A DNA stretch of 64,000 bases, taken from contig NZ_JAMKCQ010000001.1 in the NCBI RefSeq assembly GCF_024169515.1, positions 744,001 to 808,000 of the forward strand, given 5' to 3'. Positions 29,973-39,100 of this stretch are shown here, one piece after another (within the stretch, counting starts at the first letter, position 1; each line of letters starts with the position of its first letter). Made by a program: the position numbers and the translations under genes. This DNA is from Erwinia aphidicola (GTDB taxonomy: Bacteria; Pseudomonadota; Gammaproteobacteria; Enterobacterales; Enterobacteriaceae). Below the pieces are notes generated by a model, which searched no databases, was not told where the DNA came from, and saw nothing but the letters and a program-made list of their open reading frames with translations.

Positions 29973-30152
29973 CTTTCACCATTGTTGAAGTCTGTCCAGA
30001 CAGGCAGCCAATATTGCCAGAGCGTTGCAGGGACGGGCGTACCCCGCCTCTGCATCATTCAGCCTGGGGGCTGCATAAGGCGCGCATCATAGCATAATGC
30101 GAATTAGTGCGGCCCCGGCTAACTGTAAACTTTATTAATTGTAGGGTTCAGC

Positions 30153-30293
30153 AAATCGCGTTTTAGGCGTAATTGTTGCAGCCAGTTTGCCCGCGGACAG
30201 CGCACAGGAACCGGAGCGTACACGTAGTACGTGAGGATTCCGAGCACTGCCCAGGGGCAAAATGGCAAATAAAATAGCCTTAAACGTGATTTT
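30153..30293. repeat. ERIC-like imperfect palindrome (about 141 bp) between ptsP and lgt
   Basis: The outer arms AAATCGCGTTTTAGGC and GCCTTAAACGTGATTT are imperfect inverse complements. Inside are paired GTTGC/GCAAAT and TTTGCCCGCGG/CCAGGGGCAAAA segments, and the centre is GGAGCGTACACGTAGTACG. The organisation (GGAGCNTACA, GTACGTGA, then a G+C-rich flank) resembles the enterobacterial ERIC/IRU family. One end overlaps the ptsP stop codon (30292-30294). The remaining 29973-30152 has no gene that I recognise. Confidence 0.7.
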
Positions 30294-32538
30294 AGCGGCC
30301 GCCGCGGATCAGACCGCCCAATCCCCTGCGCTCCATAAAGGCCGCCACCATATGGCGCACGTCGCTGGCATGCTGCGCATCCAGGCCACGCTGTGCCAGC
30401 GCCTGTGACTCTTCATGGTCGATATGGCGCAGCAGGTATTTCACTCGCGCCACGTTGCGCCCATTCATACTGAGATGGTGATAGCCCATCCCGACCAGCA
30501 TCACCACGCACATCGGGTCACCGGCCATTTCACCGCACAGGCAGAGTTCAATCCCGGCACGGCGGGTTTCATCGGCAATGGCTTTGAGGGCGCGCAGCAT
30601 GGCCGGGTGCAGGCTGTCATACAGGCTCGCGACCCGAGTGTTGTTGCGATCGACCGCCAGCAGATACTGGGTCAGATCGTTGGTGCCAACGGAGACAAAA
30701 TCGACCCGCTGCTTGAGCTGGTCGATCATAAAGATCATCGACGGCACTTCGATCATAATCCCGATGCGCGGCTGTGGGATGGCATAGCCGAGCATCTCTT
30801 CCACTTCACGTGCCGCACGATCGATCAGGCGGCGCGCTTCGTCGATCTCATCCAGGCTGGTGATCATCGGCAGCAGTATACTGAGGTTGTCGCTGGCGAC
30901 GTTTGCGCGCAGCATGGCGCGCAGCTGCACCAGGAAGATCTCGGGCTGATCGAGCGTCAGGCGGATGCCGCGCCAGCCCAGGCACGGGTTCTCTTCGCTG
31001 ATTGGCATATACGGCAGCTGCTTATCGGCACCGATATCCAGCGTTCGCAGCGTCACCGGCTTGTCGAGGAACAGCTGCAGCATGCCCTGATATTGCGCCA
31101 CCTGCTCTTCCTCAGACGGGAAGCCGCTCTGCAACATAAACGGGATTTCCGTGCGGTACAGGCCAACGCCGTCGACGCGGCTGCCGAGCTTCTGCTCATG
31201 CTCCGCGCTGAGGCCCGCATTGAGCATCACCTTCACCGGCTCGCCGCTTTTCAGCGCGCCCGGCAGAAATACATCATCCTCGGCCAGCTGGCTCAGCTCA
31301 TTTTCCTGGCTGATCAGCTGCTGATACTCCTGCACCAGCACCGGTTCCGGGTCAACCAGCAGCTCGCCGCGATAGCCGTCGACGATCAGCAGGCGCCCTT
31401 TCATCAGCTCCGGCTGAATATCTGCGCCCATCACCGTCGGGATGCCCAGCGCCCGCACCATGATCGCTGCGTGCGAGTTGGCCGCGCCGTCGCGCACCAC
31501 CACGCCCGCCAGGCGATCGTGCGGCAGCTCTGCCAGCGTGGTCGCCGTCAGCTCATCTGCCACCAGCACAAAACGCGGCGGCCAGCTGTTGGTGCCCTGC
31601 ATGGTGTCATCGAGGTGAAACAGCAGGCGCTGCCCGAGCACGCGCAGGTCGCCGGAGCGCTCGCGCAGATAGCTGTCCTGCAGGCTGGCGAACTGGGCGG
31701 CAAACTTTTCAATCACGGTTTTCACCGCCCACTCCGCCACCGAGCCCGCATCGATCTCAGCCAGCAGATCTTTCTTCAGCCGCGCATCGCTCAGCAGGTG
31801 CGAGTAGAGATCGAAGATGGCCGCACTCTCTTTATGCATGCTGGCGGTGAAGCGTTTGCTGTAGCGGCGGAACTCACTGGAGGCTTCGCTGATTGCCATG
31901 GCAAGGCGTTCACGCTCGCGCACCGTGTCCAGCGTAGAGGCGGCAGAGACGTTTTCCAGCGAGGGCTGGCTGGAGTCGACCCAGCCTTCCGCCACGGCGA
32001 CGCCAGGCGCGGCAGCCAGCGCACGAATGCGGGTTTGCCGATACTGCCCAAACAGAGCGTTAAGCTGGGAATGCGAGAGAATGCCCGCCATCTGCGTGGC
32101 GAGGGTGACGAGGAACGACTCCTCGCTTTCATCAAACTGGCGGTGCTCGCGCTGCTGAACCACCAGCACGCCAAGGAGCTGGCGGCGGCTGATAATCGGC
32201 ACGCCAAGGAAGGAGCGGAAACGCTCTTCCTTCACGGAGGGAATATATTTAAAGCTGGGGTGACTCTGCGCATCAGCAAGGTTGATAGGCTCTGCCAGAC
32301 GACCGACCAGCCCGACGATGCCTTCGTCAAATGCCAGGGCGACCGTGCGCCCACGCGGCTTTTTTAGCCCACGCGTAGCCATCAGGTAGTAGCAGCGGCG
32401 ATCGTGGTCGGCAAGATAGACCGAGCAGACCTCGGTATCCATCGCCAGACAGATCTCATTAACCAGAATATCCAGCGCCTCGGTAAGCCGGGGCGCTGCC
32501 GCCACTTTCTCAACTATTTCGCGCAGCTGTGTGAGCAT
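30292..32538 (-). CDS. ptsP: Phosphoenolpyruvate-protein phosphotransferase PtsP (EI-Ntr)
   Basis: PtsP autophosphorylates from PEP and feeds the nitrogen PTS (NPr, EIIA-Ntr), linking nitrogen state to potassium and envelope control. The 748-residue product matches E. coli exactly. An N-terminal GAF domain (about residues 1-160, with FLGVPIISRRQLLGVLVVQQ) senses glutamine/2-oxoglutarate in E. coli. The EI portion has the phosphohistidine site GAANSHAAIMVRALGIP and the PEP-binding signature DFVSVGTNDLTQYLLAVDRNN. It starts 12 bp downstream of rppH, forming an rppH-ptsP operon. Confidence 0.97.
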   Translation of the reverse strand: MLTQLREIVEKVAAAPRLTEALDILVNEICLAMDTEVCSVYLADHDRRCYYLMATRGLKKPRGRTVALAFDEGIVGLVGRLAEPINLADAQSHPSFKYIPSVKEERFRSFLGVPIISRRQLLGVLVVQQREHRQFDESEESFLVTLATQMAGILSHSQLNALFGQYRQTRIRALAAAPGVAVAEGWVDSSQPSLENVSAASTLDTVRERERLAMAISEASSEFRRYSKRFTASMHKESAAIFDLYSHLLSDARLKKDLLAEIDAGSVAEWAVKTVIEKFAAQFASLQDSYLRERSGDLRVLGQRLLFHLDDTMQGTNSWPPRFVLVADELTATTLAELPHDRLAGVVVRDGAANSHAAIMVRALGIPTVMGADIQPELMKGRLLIVDGYRGELLVDPEPVLVQEYQQLISQENELSQLAEDDVFLPGALKSGEPVKVMLNAGLSAEHEQKLGSRVDGVGLYRTEIPFMLQSGFPSEEEQVAQYQGMLQLFLDKPVTLRTLDIGADKQLPYMPISEENPCLGWRGIRLTLDQPEIFLVQLRAMLRANVASDNLSILLPMITSLDEIDEARRLIDRAAREVEEMLGYAIPQPRIGIMIEVPSMIFMIDQLKQRVDFVSVGTNDLTQYLLAVDRNNTRVASLYDSLHPAMLRALKAIADETRRAGIELCLCGEMAGDPMCVVMLVGMGYHHLSMNGRNVARVKYLLRHIDHEESQALAQRGLDAQHASDVRHMVAAFMERRGLGGLIRGGR

Positions 32539-32550
32539 AATCTACGTGGC

Positions 32551-33078
32551 TTAACCTCTCTTCCGTCGAAAACCAGGCGTATTCCGCTGAACGGTCGTCT
32601 CCTGCAGGGGCATAACCACGCTGGCGAACTCTTTCATCACACGGCGGTAAACATCGCGTTTAAAAGAGACCACCTGGCGAACCGGATACCAGAAACTGAC
32701 CCAGCGCCAGCCGTCGAACTCCGGCGTGCTGCTGGTCTGCATATTGATATCCGCGTCATTGCACATCAGCTGCAGAAGATACCACTTCTGTTTTTGGCCG
32801 ATACAAACCGGCTTTGTGTCCCAACGCACCAAACGTTTTGGCAACTTATATCGTAACCAGTTACGGGTAGATGCAAGGATACGAACATCCTTGCGGTTCA
32901 AACCGACTTCCTCGAAAAGTTCGCGGTACATCGCCTGCTCCGCCGTCTCGCCAGGGTTAATCCCTCCCTGAGGAAACTGCCAGGAGTGCTGACCATAACG
33001 TCTGGCCCACAGCACCTGTCCCTGCCTGTTACAAATTACGATACCAACATTCGGGCGGTAGCCATCATCATCGATCAC
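32551..33078 (-). CDS. rppH: RNA pyrophosphohydrolase RppH
   Basis: RppH removes pyrophosphate from 5'-triphosphorylated mRNA, opening it to RNase E decay. The 175-residue protein has the Nudix box from Gly38 through [12 protein letters not shown] to RELFEEVG, with the metal-binding Glu53, Glu56 and Glu57 in place. The N-terminus [17 protein letters not shown] is canonical. ptsP follows at once. Confidence 0.97.
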   Translation of the reverse strand: MIDDDGYRPNVGIVICNRQGQVLWARRYGQHSWQFPQGGINPGETAEQAMYRELFEEVGLNRKDVRILASTRNWLRYKLPKRLVRWDTKPVCIGQKQKWYLLQLMCNDADINMQTSSTPEFDGWRWVSFWYPVRQVVSFKRDVYRRVMKEFASVVMPLQETTVQRNTPGFRRKRG

Positions 33079-33199
33079 CGGACTACCTCAAACTAAAACT
33101 GGATGTTCTGATTGTTTCATACTCCTTACAGACGGTAAACCACTGCTTTCAGGCGATGTGTGGCGCTGCAGCTGGGATAACTCGTCCTTTAAAGCAAAG

Positions 33200-33570
33200 T
33201 TATAAACAGAAAGCGGGTTAAAAAGGCGATCTTATTCACGTTTTCTGTGGATAGCTTTGTGCAGAACTCTGTTAACAGGTGGGGAAAACTTTATTACCGG
33301 CAAAACTCACCCGCGATTCAACTCAGAATAAACCCATATTAATCATCATCTTTAGAGGTTAGTCACAGCTTTTACCTGGGTTGTCATGCTGCTGTCATCA
33401 GCGCAGGATCGCCAGCTGATGAAAGATCGCACACTTAGAACGTTATCCACAGAATATGCCGATTAGTTAGGCTGTATAACGGCTAAAGCGGGTAAAAAAC
33501 CCTGCGTCAAGGCTGTAAATCGAAACAGTATTATCAAAAAGGGCAAGTTATCCCACTTTTCTGTGGATAA
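33200..33570. promoter_or_regulatory. DnaA-box cluster at the DARS2 position (rppH-mutH gap)
   Basis: The 685-bp gap between rppH and mutH (33079-33763) has two exact DnaA boxes TTATCCACA, at 33443-33451 (+) and 33562-33570 (-). One-mismatch copies are CTATCCACA at 33246-33254 (-) and TTATTCACG at 33232-33240 (+). Degenerate sites are TTATAAACA at 33200-33208 and TTATCCCAC at 33548-33556. In E. coli the mutH-rppH gap holds DARS2, which regenerates ATP-DnaA from ADP-DnaA with IHF and Fis. Box content plus identical synteny support the same role. The rppH promoter must also lie here. No coding sequence was seen. Confidence 0.78.
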
Positions 33571-33763
33571 CTACCCGGGGGAACCTGTTCATTGTCGGTG
33601 ACAACCCGGGTAAAACCCCTGGGAGCTGCGATTTTTCCTGCGGGCGAGAGAATAAAAAAACACGATTTATCATGCTATTATTAGCGTTTTCCCCAGCCTG
33701 AAATCTTTCTCTGGCTGTGTGTGCAAATGGCGTCTATTTTTTGAACAAAATCCGGAAGTTATT

Positions 33764-34450
33764 ATGACTGGCGATCTTAACCTTATCCCTCCCCCAGAAA
33801 ATGAAGCCGAACTGTTGGCGCGCGCTTCTGCGCTGGCGGGCTATACGCTGGGAGAACTGGCGCTGCGGATTGCGCTACCGATCCCGCGCGATCTCAAGCG
33901 CGATAAGGGCTGGGTGGGGATGCTGCTGGAGCGCTATCTCGGCGCCAGCGCGGGCAGTAAGCCGCAGCAGGACTTCGCGGAGATTGGCGTGGAGCTGAAA
34001 ACAATTCCCGTAGATGCCGCTGGTCGGCCGCTGGAAACCACCTTTGTCTGCGTGGCGCCGCTGACCGGCAACAGCGGCGTTACCTGGCTTAACAGCCACG
34101 TGCGCCACAAGCTGCATCGGGTGCTGTGGGTGCCGGTAGAGGGCGATCGGGCGATCCCGCTTGAGCATCGCCATGTCGGCGCACCGCTGCTGTGGAGCCC
34201 GAATGAGGAAGAAGAGCGCCAGCTGCAGCGCGACTGGGAGGAGCTGATGGATATGATCGTGCTGGGCCAGGTGGAGCAGATCACCGCGCGCCACGGCGAA
34301 GTGCTGCAGATCCGCCCAAAAGCCGCCAACAGTAAAGCGCTGACGGAAGGCATCGGTCAGCACGGGCAGCCGATTATGACCCTGCCGCGCGGCTTCTATT
34401 TAAAGAAAAGCTTTACCGCCCCGCTGCTTGCCCGCCATTTCCTGCTTTAA
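33764..34450 (+). CDS. mutH: DNA mismatch repair endonuclease MutH
   Basis: MutH nicks the unmethylated strand at hemimethylated GATC sites after activation by MutL. The 228-residue product carries the catalytic triad Asp70, Glu77 and Lys79 in [12 protein letters not shown] and the conserved GSPLLW-like [13 protein letters not shown] and [17 protein letters not shown]. The ATG at 33764 is chosen over the in-frame start at 33719 because homology begins near it and GGAAG lies upstream. Presence of MutH implies a Dam methylation-directed repair system. Confidence 0.97.
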   Translation: MTGDLNLIPPPENEAELLARASALAGYTLGELALRIALPIPRDLKRDKGWVGMLLERYLGASAGSKPQQDFAEIGVELKTIPVDAAGRPLETTFVCVAPLTGNSGVTWLNSHVRHKLHRVLWVPVEGDRAIPLEHRHVGAPLLWSPNEEEERQLQRDWEELMDMIVLGQVEQITARHGEVLQIRPKAANSKALTEGIGQHGQPIMTLPRGFYLKKSFTAPLLARHFLL

Positions 34451-34478
34451 AAGTAGTTCCGCAATAGTCAACCTTGCG

Positions 34479-34484
34479 TATAAT
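34479..34484 (+). promoter_or_regulatory. Consensus -10 box upstream of ygdQ
   Basis: An exact TATAAT 41 bp before the ygdQ ATG, in the 74-bp gap after mutH. No good -35 hexamer is spaced from it, so the promoter assignment is tentative. Confidence 0.4.
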
Positions 34485-34524
34485 CGCCGTTTAGCTTTCG
34501 TTTAAGTTTAAGGGTTCACATTTT

Positions 34525-35235
34525 ATGTTTGAATGGATTGCCGATCCTAATGCCTGGTTAGCGTTGGGTACGCTGACGATCCTCGAAATTGTCCTCGGGA
34601 TCGATAACATTATTTTCCTCTCTCTGGTCGTCGCCAAACTACCTAAGCATCAGCAGAATGCCGCCCGCCGTATTGGCCTGGCCGGCGCAATGCTGATGCG
34701 CCTTGGCCTGCTGGCCTCTATTGCCTGGGTTATTCGCCTGACCGATCCGCTGTTCACGCTGATGGACCATGCCTTCTCAGCGCGTGACCTGATCCTGCTA
34801 TTCGGCGGGCTGTTCCTGCTGTGGAAGTCGAGCATGGAGATCCACGAAAGTATCGAAGGCGGCGAAGGCGAGCATAAAACCAACGTGCACTCCTTTGCCG
34901 GGGCTATCGTACAGATTATGGTGCTGGATATTATCTTCAGCCTCGACTCGGTGATTACCGCCGTAGGCCTGTCCGATCACCTGATTATTATGATGGCTGC
35001 CGTCGTGATTGCTGTGCTGGTGATGATGTTTGCCGCCCGCGCAATTGGTGATTTTGTCGATCGCCACCCGTCGGTGAAAATGCTGGCGCTGGCGTTCTTA
35101 ATCCTCGTTGGCTTCACGCTGATGCTGGAGAGCTTTAACATTCATATTCCTAAAGGCTACATCTATTTCGCCATGTTCTTCTCGATGTCGGTAGAGTGCC
35201 TCAATCTGTTACGCAATAAGAAGCAGCCCGCGTAA
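34525..35235 (+). CDS. ygdQ: TerC-family membrane protein YgdQ
   Basis: A 236-residue inner-membrane protein of the TerC/UPF0053 family, which in other members is associated with metal ion export. Seven hydrophobic segments are visible. The two acidic family signatures are present: EIVLGIDNIIFLSLV near residue 25 and DIIFSLDSVITAVGL near residue 140. The substrate is unknown. The position between mutH and ygdR is as in E. coli. Confidence 0.94.
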   Translation: MFEWIADPNAWLALGTLTILEIVLGIDNIIFLSLVVAKLPKHQQNAARRIGLAGAMLMRLGLLASIAWVIRLTDPLFTLMDHAFSARDLILLFGGLFLLWKSSMEIHESIEGGEGEHKTNVHSFAGAIVQIMVLDIIFSLDSVITAVGLSDHLIIMMAAVVIAVLVMMFAARAIGDFVDRHPSVKMLALAFLILVGFTLMLESFNIHIPKGYIYFAMFFSMSVECLNLLRNKKQPA

Positions 35236-35242
35236 ATCGCCA

Positions 35243-35271
35243 TTATCCCGCAGGTAAACTCTGCGGGATAA
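35243..35271 (+). terminator. Hairpin after ygdQ
   Basis: TTATCCCGCAG and CTGCGGGATAA form an 11-bp stem with a 7-base loop, 7 bp after the ygdQ stop. No T-run follows, so it may be a weak terminator or an RNA-stabilising hairpin. The 35272-35386 remainder leads into ygdR. Confidence 0.5.
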
Positions 35272-35386
35272 GTCAATGGCCTGATGTGCGTCAGCTATAC
35301 TTTCGGACTCATGCGATTATCGGCACCGGGAAAATAGTTTATTACTGGGCTAAAGTGAGAGAAATGAAAGCGTAACGGAGACGAAT

Positions 35387-35602
35387 ATGAAGGTTATTTT
35401 TGGCGCAGCGGTGCTGGGCCTGGCAGTTTTAGTCAGCGGTTGCAGCAGTGATTATGTGATGGCAACCAAAGACGGTACGATGATTATGACTGACGGTAAG
35501 CCGCAGATTGATAAAGAGACCGGGCTGGTGAAATACACTGATGGTTCTGGCCACGAGAAGCAGATCAACGGTGATGAAGTCTCCTCCATCGTTGAGCGTT
35601 AA
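35387..35602 (+). CDS. ygdR: YgdI/YgdR-family lipoprotein YgdR
   Basis: A 71-residue lipoprotein with a signal peptide ending in the lipobox VSGCSS (Cys19) and the same SH3-like YgdI/YgdR domain ([24 protein letters not shown]) as ygdI at 6 kb. Its function is unknown. AACGGAG lies upstream of the ATG. tas follows on the same strand. Confidence 0.93.
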   Translation: MKVIFGAAVLGLAVLVSGCSSDYVMATKDGTMIMTDGKPQIDKETGLVKYTDGSGHEKQINGDEVSSIVER

Positions 35603-35613
35603 GTTATGCAATG

Positions 35614-35700
35614 CCACCTGGTCCTGCGCGGTTAAAGGTGGCTCTCTGGCGCATTTCCCGATAAATCCCCTCTTCCCCCACCAGGCCTGCGCGGTTATAG
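35614..35700. repeat. Short direct repeat in the ygdR-tas gap
   Basis: CCACCTGGTCCTGCGCGGTTA (35614-35634) recurs with small changes as CCACCAGGCCTGCGCGGTTA (35678-35697), about 64 bp apart, in the 205-bp gap before tas. Its significance is unknown; it could be a duplicated regulator site for tas. Nothing else was recognised in the gap. Confidence 0.55.
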
Positions 35701-35807
35701 TCAAAAACCGGGTTTCGGCGCGTCAGCGCTTACCTGAGGCAGAAAGCACTCTGTTGCGGACGAAGCTGATGTCCCTGACCATTTAATAATGAAAAAGGAA
35801 GCCGGCA

Positions 35808-36848
35808 ATGCATTATCACCGTATCCCTCACAGCACCCTGGAAGTCAGTTCTCTGGGGTTGGGCACCATGACGTTTGGTGAGCAAAACAGCGAAGCCGAC
35901 GCCCATGCACAACTGGATTTAGCACTCAGCCGCGGCATCAATCTGATCGATACCGCCGAAATGTACCCGGTGCCACCGCGCCCGGAAACGCAGGGCCTGA
36001 CCGAGTCTTACATTGGCAGCTGGCTGAAAGCCCGCGGCAACCGCGACAAAGTGGTGCTGGCGTCGAAAGTGGCTGGCCCGGTGCGCGGCGCCGATGCGTC
36101 AATCCGCCCAAACCAGGCGCTGGACCGCAAAAATATTCGTGCCGCGCTGGACGCCAGCCTGAAGCGTCTGAACACCGATTATCTCGATCTCTATCAGCTG
36201 CACTGGCCGCAGCGCCAGACCAACTATTTTGGCAAGCTGAACTATCAGTACAGCGATAACGCCGCCACCGTCACGCTGCTGGAAACCCTGGAAGCACTGA
36301 CCGAGCAGGTGCGCGCCGGTAAAATTCGTTACATCGGCGTGTCGAATGAAACACCGTGGGGCGTTATGCGCTACCTGCAGCTGGCAGAGAAACACGAGCT
36401 GCCGCGTATTGTCAGCATTCAGAACCCCTACAGCCTGCTGAACCGCAGTTTTGAAGTGGGCCTGGCGGAGATCAGCCATCACGAAGGCGTTGAGCTACTG
36501 GCCTATTCAAGCCTGGCGTTTGGGGTGCTGAGCGGAAAATATCTTAACGGGGCCAAACCGGCCGGGGCGCGCAATACGCTGTTCAGCCGCTTTACCCGCT
36601 ACAGCGGCGAGCAGTCTGAGCAGGCCGTGGCGGAGTATGTCGCGCTGGCGCAAAAACACGGACTGGATCCGTCGCAGATGGCACTGGCCTTTGTGCGCCA
36701 GCAGCCGTTTGTTGCCAGTACGCTGCTGGGGGCCACCACGCTGGAGCAGTTGAAAATTAATATCGACAGCTATGACGTCACGCTGAATGAGGATGTGATG
36801 GAAGGGCTGGAAGCGATTCATCGCCGATACACTTACCCGGCGCCATAA
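35808..36848 (+). CDS. tas: Aldo/keto reductase Tas
   Basis: Tas is an NADPH-dependent aldo/keto reductase family protein; in E. coli it suppresses a tyrosine auxotrophy in starvation conditions, but its natural substrate is unclear. The 346-residue length matches. The AKR features are LIDTAEMYPVPPRPET (catalytic Tyr), DYLDLYQLHWPQRQ (catalytic His), and the cofactor region SIQNPYSLLNRSFE. GGAAG precedes the ATG. Confidence 0.95.
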   Translation: MHYHRIPHSTLEVSSLGLGTMTFGEQNSEADAHAQLDLALSRGINLIDTAEMYPVPPRPETQGLTESYIGSWLKARGNRDKVVLASKVAGPVRGADASIRPNQALDRKNIRAALDASLKRLNTDYLDLYQLHWPQRQTNYFGKLNYQYSDNAATVTLLETLEALTEQVRAGKIRYIGVSNETPWGVMRYLQLAEKHELPRIVSIQNPYSLLNRSFEVGLAEISHHEGVELLAYSSLAFGVLSGKYLNGAKPAGARNTLFSRFTRYSGEQSEQAVAEYVALAQKHGLDPSQMALAFVRQQPFVASTLLGATTLEQLKINIDSYDVTLNEDVMEGLEAIHRRYTYPAP

Positions 36849-36869
36849 TTCCCCGTTCGTCAGTAACAA

Positions 36870-36900
36870 GGGCCGATCGAAAAAAATGATCGGCCCCTAC
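36870..36900. repeat. Single CTAC-ended palindrome after tas
   Basis: GGGCCGATC (36870-36878) and GATCGGCCC (36888-36896) flank an A-rich 9-base loop and are closed by CTAC. It is an inverted GTAG-class REP with yet another stem sequence. It lies between the convergent tas and PfpI-like genes and may serve as their terminator. Confidence 0.75.
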
Positions 36901-36918
36901 AGAACCAGGTCAGATACT

Positions 36919-37749
36919 TTAGTATTGCTGAACGCGTTTAGCGCTCTGCTGCACGCGCTGCTTCCAGTCTGGCGTCTCCTCTTCGACCATCTGCCATATC
37001 ATTTTACGGGCCTCTGCCGTCACGTTAGCCGGCGCGGTTTTTGGCGTGCCGCTGTTATAAGGCGGATGCGGATCGTACTGCACCAGCAGCTGGGCAAATT
37101 CGGCGCTCTCTCTGCCCATCAGCGTGTCGCTCAGGGTGAGGCCAAAATCGATACCCGCGGTGACGCCGCCGCCGGAAATACGGTTACGGTCAATCACCAC
37201 CCGCTCATCTAGCGGGATGGCGCCAAACGGCTTGAGATCGTCAATCATCGACCAGTGCGTCGTCGCCTTGTAGCCCTTCATCAGCCCGGCAGCGGCCAGC
37301 AGAATCGACCCGGTGCAGACGCTGGTCACCCACTCCGCTTTACTGCCTACTTTGTGCATCCAGTCGAGCATCTTAGTGTCATGAAGATGGGCGTAAGGAT
37401 TGCCGGTGCCGGTCACGCACAGAATATCGACCTGCTTCAGCCGATCAAAGGTGGTGGTGGGTAAAAACTGCAGAAAGGAGAGCTCAGTACTCAGCGGCTG
37501 TAAATCATGCGCGACAAATTCTACGTTCAGATGCGGGTTTCTCAGCACGGTGGCCGGGCCGACCAGATCCAGCGGCGTCATCCCCGGGTAGAGCACAAAT
37601 GCCAGCGTTGGCTTACCCGACTTATCCTTCACCGGCAGAGCTGGCTGCGGTTGCGGAGTACTGGCTAACAGCGAGGTGCTGGCACCGGCCCCGATGCCTG
37701 AGGCAATCAGCGCCAGGGCAGATTTAGCAATAAATTCCCTTCTTTCCAT
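36919..37749 (-). CDS. Exported DJ-1/PfpI-family protein, isonitrile hydratase-like
   Basis: A 276-residue protein with an N-terminal twin-arginine-like signal (ERREFIAKSALALIASG) and then a DJ-1/PfpI domain from about residue 45. The nucleophile-elbow cysteine is Cys145 in VTSVCTGSILLAAAGLMKG, followed by Thr146, and Asp61 is in TPLDLVGP. That Asp-Cys-Thr set is the one used by isocyanide (isonitrile) hydratase InhA. InhA itself is cytoplasmic, so an exported version is unusual. The start at 37749 has GGAGAAAC upstream; a longer frame begins at 37788. It lies between tas and lplT, which are adjacent in E. coli. Exact substrate unknown. Confidence 0.75.
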   Translation of the reverse strand: MERREFIAKSALALIASGIGAGASTSLLASTPQPQPALPVKDKSGKPTLAFVLYPGMTPLDLVGPATVLRNPHLNVEFVAHDLQPLSTELSFLQFLPTTTFDRLKQVDILCVTGTGNPYAHLHDTKMLDWMHKVGSKAEWVTSVCTGSILLAAAGLMKGYKATTHWSMIDDLKPFGAIPLDERVVIDRNRISGGGVTAGIDFGLTLSDTLMGRESAEFAQLLVQYDPHPPYNSGTPKTAPANVTAEARKMIWQMVEEETPDWKQRVQQSAKRVQQY

Positions 37750-37870
37750 GTCCGTTTCTCCATAAAGACAGTGATACTGATGCGTCATGAGTGACGCCGC
37801 GTCACTTTATCGCAGAGAAGGGATCTTCAGAAAGCGGAATGAGTGGGAAGTTGTGCGCTTTAATCAGCAA

Positions 37871-37890
37871 AACGGGCCTTTCGGCCCGTT
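37871..37890 (-). terminator. Terminator of aas-lplT
   Basis: AACGGGCC and GGCCCGTT pair around a TTTC loop just after the lplT stop. On the minus strand it is followed by TTTTGCTG. This is a compact intrinsic terminator for the aas-lplT operon. Confidence 0.8.
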
Positions 37891-37894
37891 GATG

Positions 37895-39100
37895 TTATAC
37901 CCGGCGTTTTTGTGCCAGCTGCCAGCCCCAGAGTACCGCAATGGCAATAGCAAACAGCGCGCCGAAGCCGACCCCGGTGGCAACCGGCGGCGCGCCCAGC
38001 TTGATCGCCAGCGAGTAAAGGCCGAGCATCAGCAGCATCGCGGTGTTCTCACCGAGGTTCTGCACCGCAATCGCATTGCCCGCCCCGACGCTCTCTTTAC
38101 CGCGCATCTGCAGCAGCGCATTGAGCGGCACCACGAAGAATCCGCCGAGCATGCCGATAATCACCAGCAGCACGTAAGCATTGATCGCCTGATGCTGCAG
38201 CGAGAAGGCGACGACGGCCACACCGATCAACACCCCGGCAGGCATACAGCGGCCGACCGTTTTCAGCGTCACCAGCTTCGCGGCCGCAATCGCACCGATA
38301 ACAATCCCTATCGCCACCATCGCATTCAGCAGCGTCGGCGTTTTATTATCGGTTATCCCCAGCGCCACCGGCACCCACAGCACCAGCAGGAAGCGCAGCG
38401 TGACGCCCGCGCCCCAGAACAGGCTGGTTCCGACCAGCGAGAAGCGCGTCTGGCCGTCGCGCCACAGCACGCGGCAGGCGTTGAAGAAGCTGGCCGACAT
38501 CTGTTTCGGGTGCCAGGACTGGCCGCCGCGCGCCGCCGCCAGTTTCGGGATCAGCAGGTTAGCCGCTACCGCCAGGCCGTAGGCCAGCACGCAGGCCACC
38601 AGCGCCCCGGTCAGATTCCAGTCGGCGAGGAAGCCGCCCGCCACTGAACCCAGCAGGATCGCGGCGATGGTCGAAGACTCCATCAGCCCGTTGGCTTTTA
38701 CCAGCGTTTCTCCGTCGGTCAGCTCGCCGAGAATGCCGTATTTCGCCGGGGAGTAAGCCGCAGCGCCAATGCCCACCAGGCTGTAGCCGAGGAACGGATC
38801 CAGCCCCACGCAGATGGTCAGCGCCCCCAGCAGCTTTAGCCCGTTGGCGAACATCATCACCCGTCCTTTAGCGTAGCTGTCCGCCAGCTGGCCGACGAAC
38901 GGCGCGAGGATAATATAGGTAGCGACAAACACCATCTGTAATATCGGCTGGCTCCAGTCCGGATAGACCTGCTGTTTTAGCACCGCAAGGGTGGCAAACA
39001 GCAGCGCGTTATCGCCAAATGCTGACAGGAACTGGGCGGCGATCACCGCCATCATGCCTTTCGACATCAGCGGTTTAGCACCAGCAACTTCACTCTTCAT
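37895..39100 (-). CDS. lplT: Lysophospholipid transporter LplT
   Basis: LplT is a major-facilitator-type flippase that imports lysophospholipids across the inner membrane for reacylation by Aas. The 401-residue protein has about 12 hydrophobic segments, with conserved [20 protein letters not shown] near the start, [15 protein letters not shown] and [20 protein letters not shown]. The ATG at 39100 overlaps the aas stop by 11 bp and has AGAGG upstream; a longer frame begins at 39142. The aas-lplT coupling matches the enterobacterial operon. Confidence 0.96.
   Translation of the reverse strand: MKSEVAGAKPLMSKGMMAVIAAQFLSAFGDNALLFATLAVLKQQVYPDWSQPILQMVFVATYIILAPFVGQLADSYAKGRVMMFANGLKLLGALTICVGLDPFLGYSLVGIGAAAYSPAKYGILGELTDGETLVKANGLMESSTIAAILLGSVAGGFLADWNLTGALVACVLAYGLAVAANLLIPKLAAARGGQSWHPKQMSASFFNACRVLWRDGQTRFSLVGTSLFWGAGVTLRFLLVLWVPVALGITDNKTPTLLNAMVAIGIVIGAIAAAKLVTLKTVGRCMPAGVLIGVAVVAFSLQHQAINAYVLLVIIGMLGGFFVVPLNALLQMRGKESVGAGNAIAVQNLGENTAMLLMLGLYSLAIKLGAPPVATGVGFGALFAIAIAVLWGWQLAQKRRV

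Noticed and set aside
30415..32367. 650-codon plus-strand open frame
   Set aside because: It lies wholly antisense to ptsP, is His/Gln/Arg-rich as expected from the complement of a high-G+C gene, and has no recognisable domain.
35272..35386. Additional small RNA between ygdQ and ygdR
   Set aside because: A hairpin is present after ygdQ but there is no T-run, promoter pair or similarity to a known RNA.
37787..38647. 286-codon plus-strand open frame
   Set aside because: Antisense to lplT; composition rich in Arg, His and Gln and no domain.
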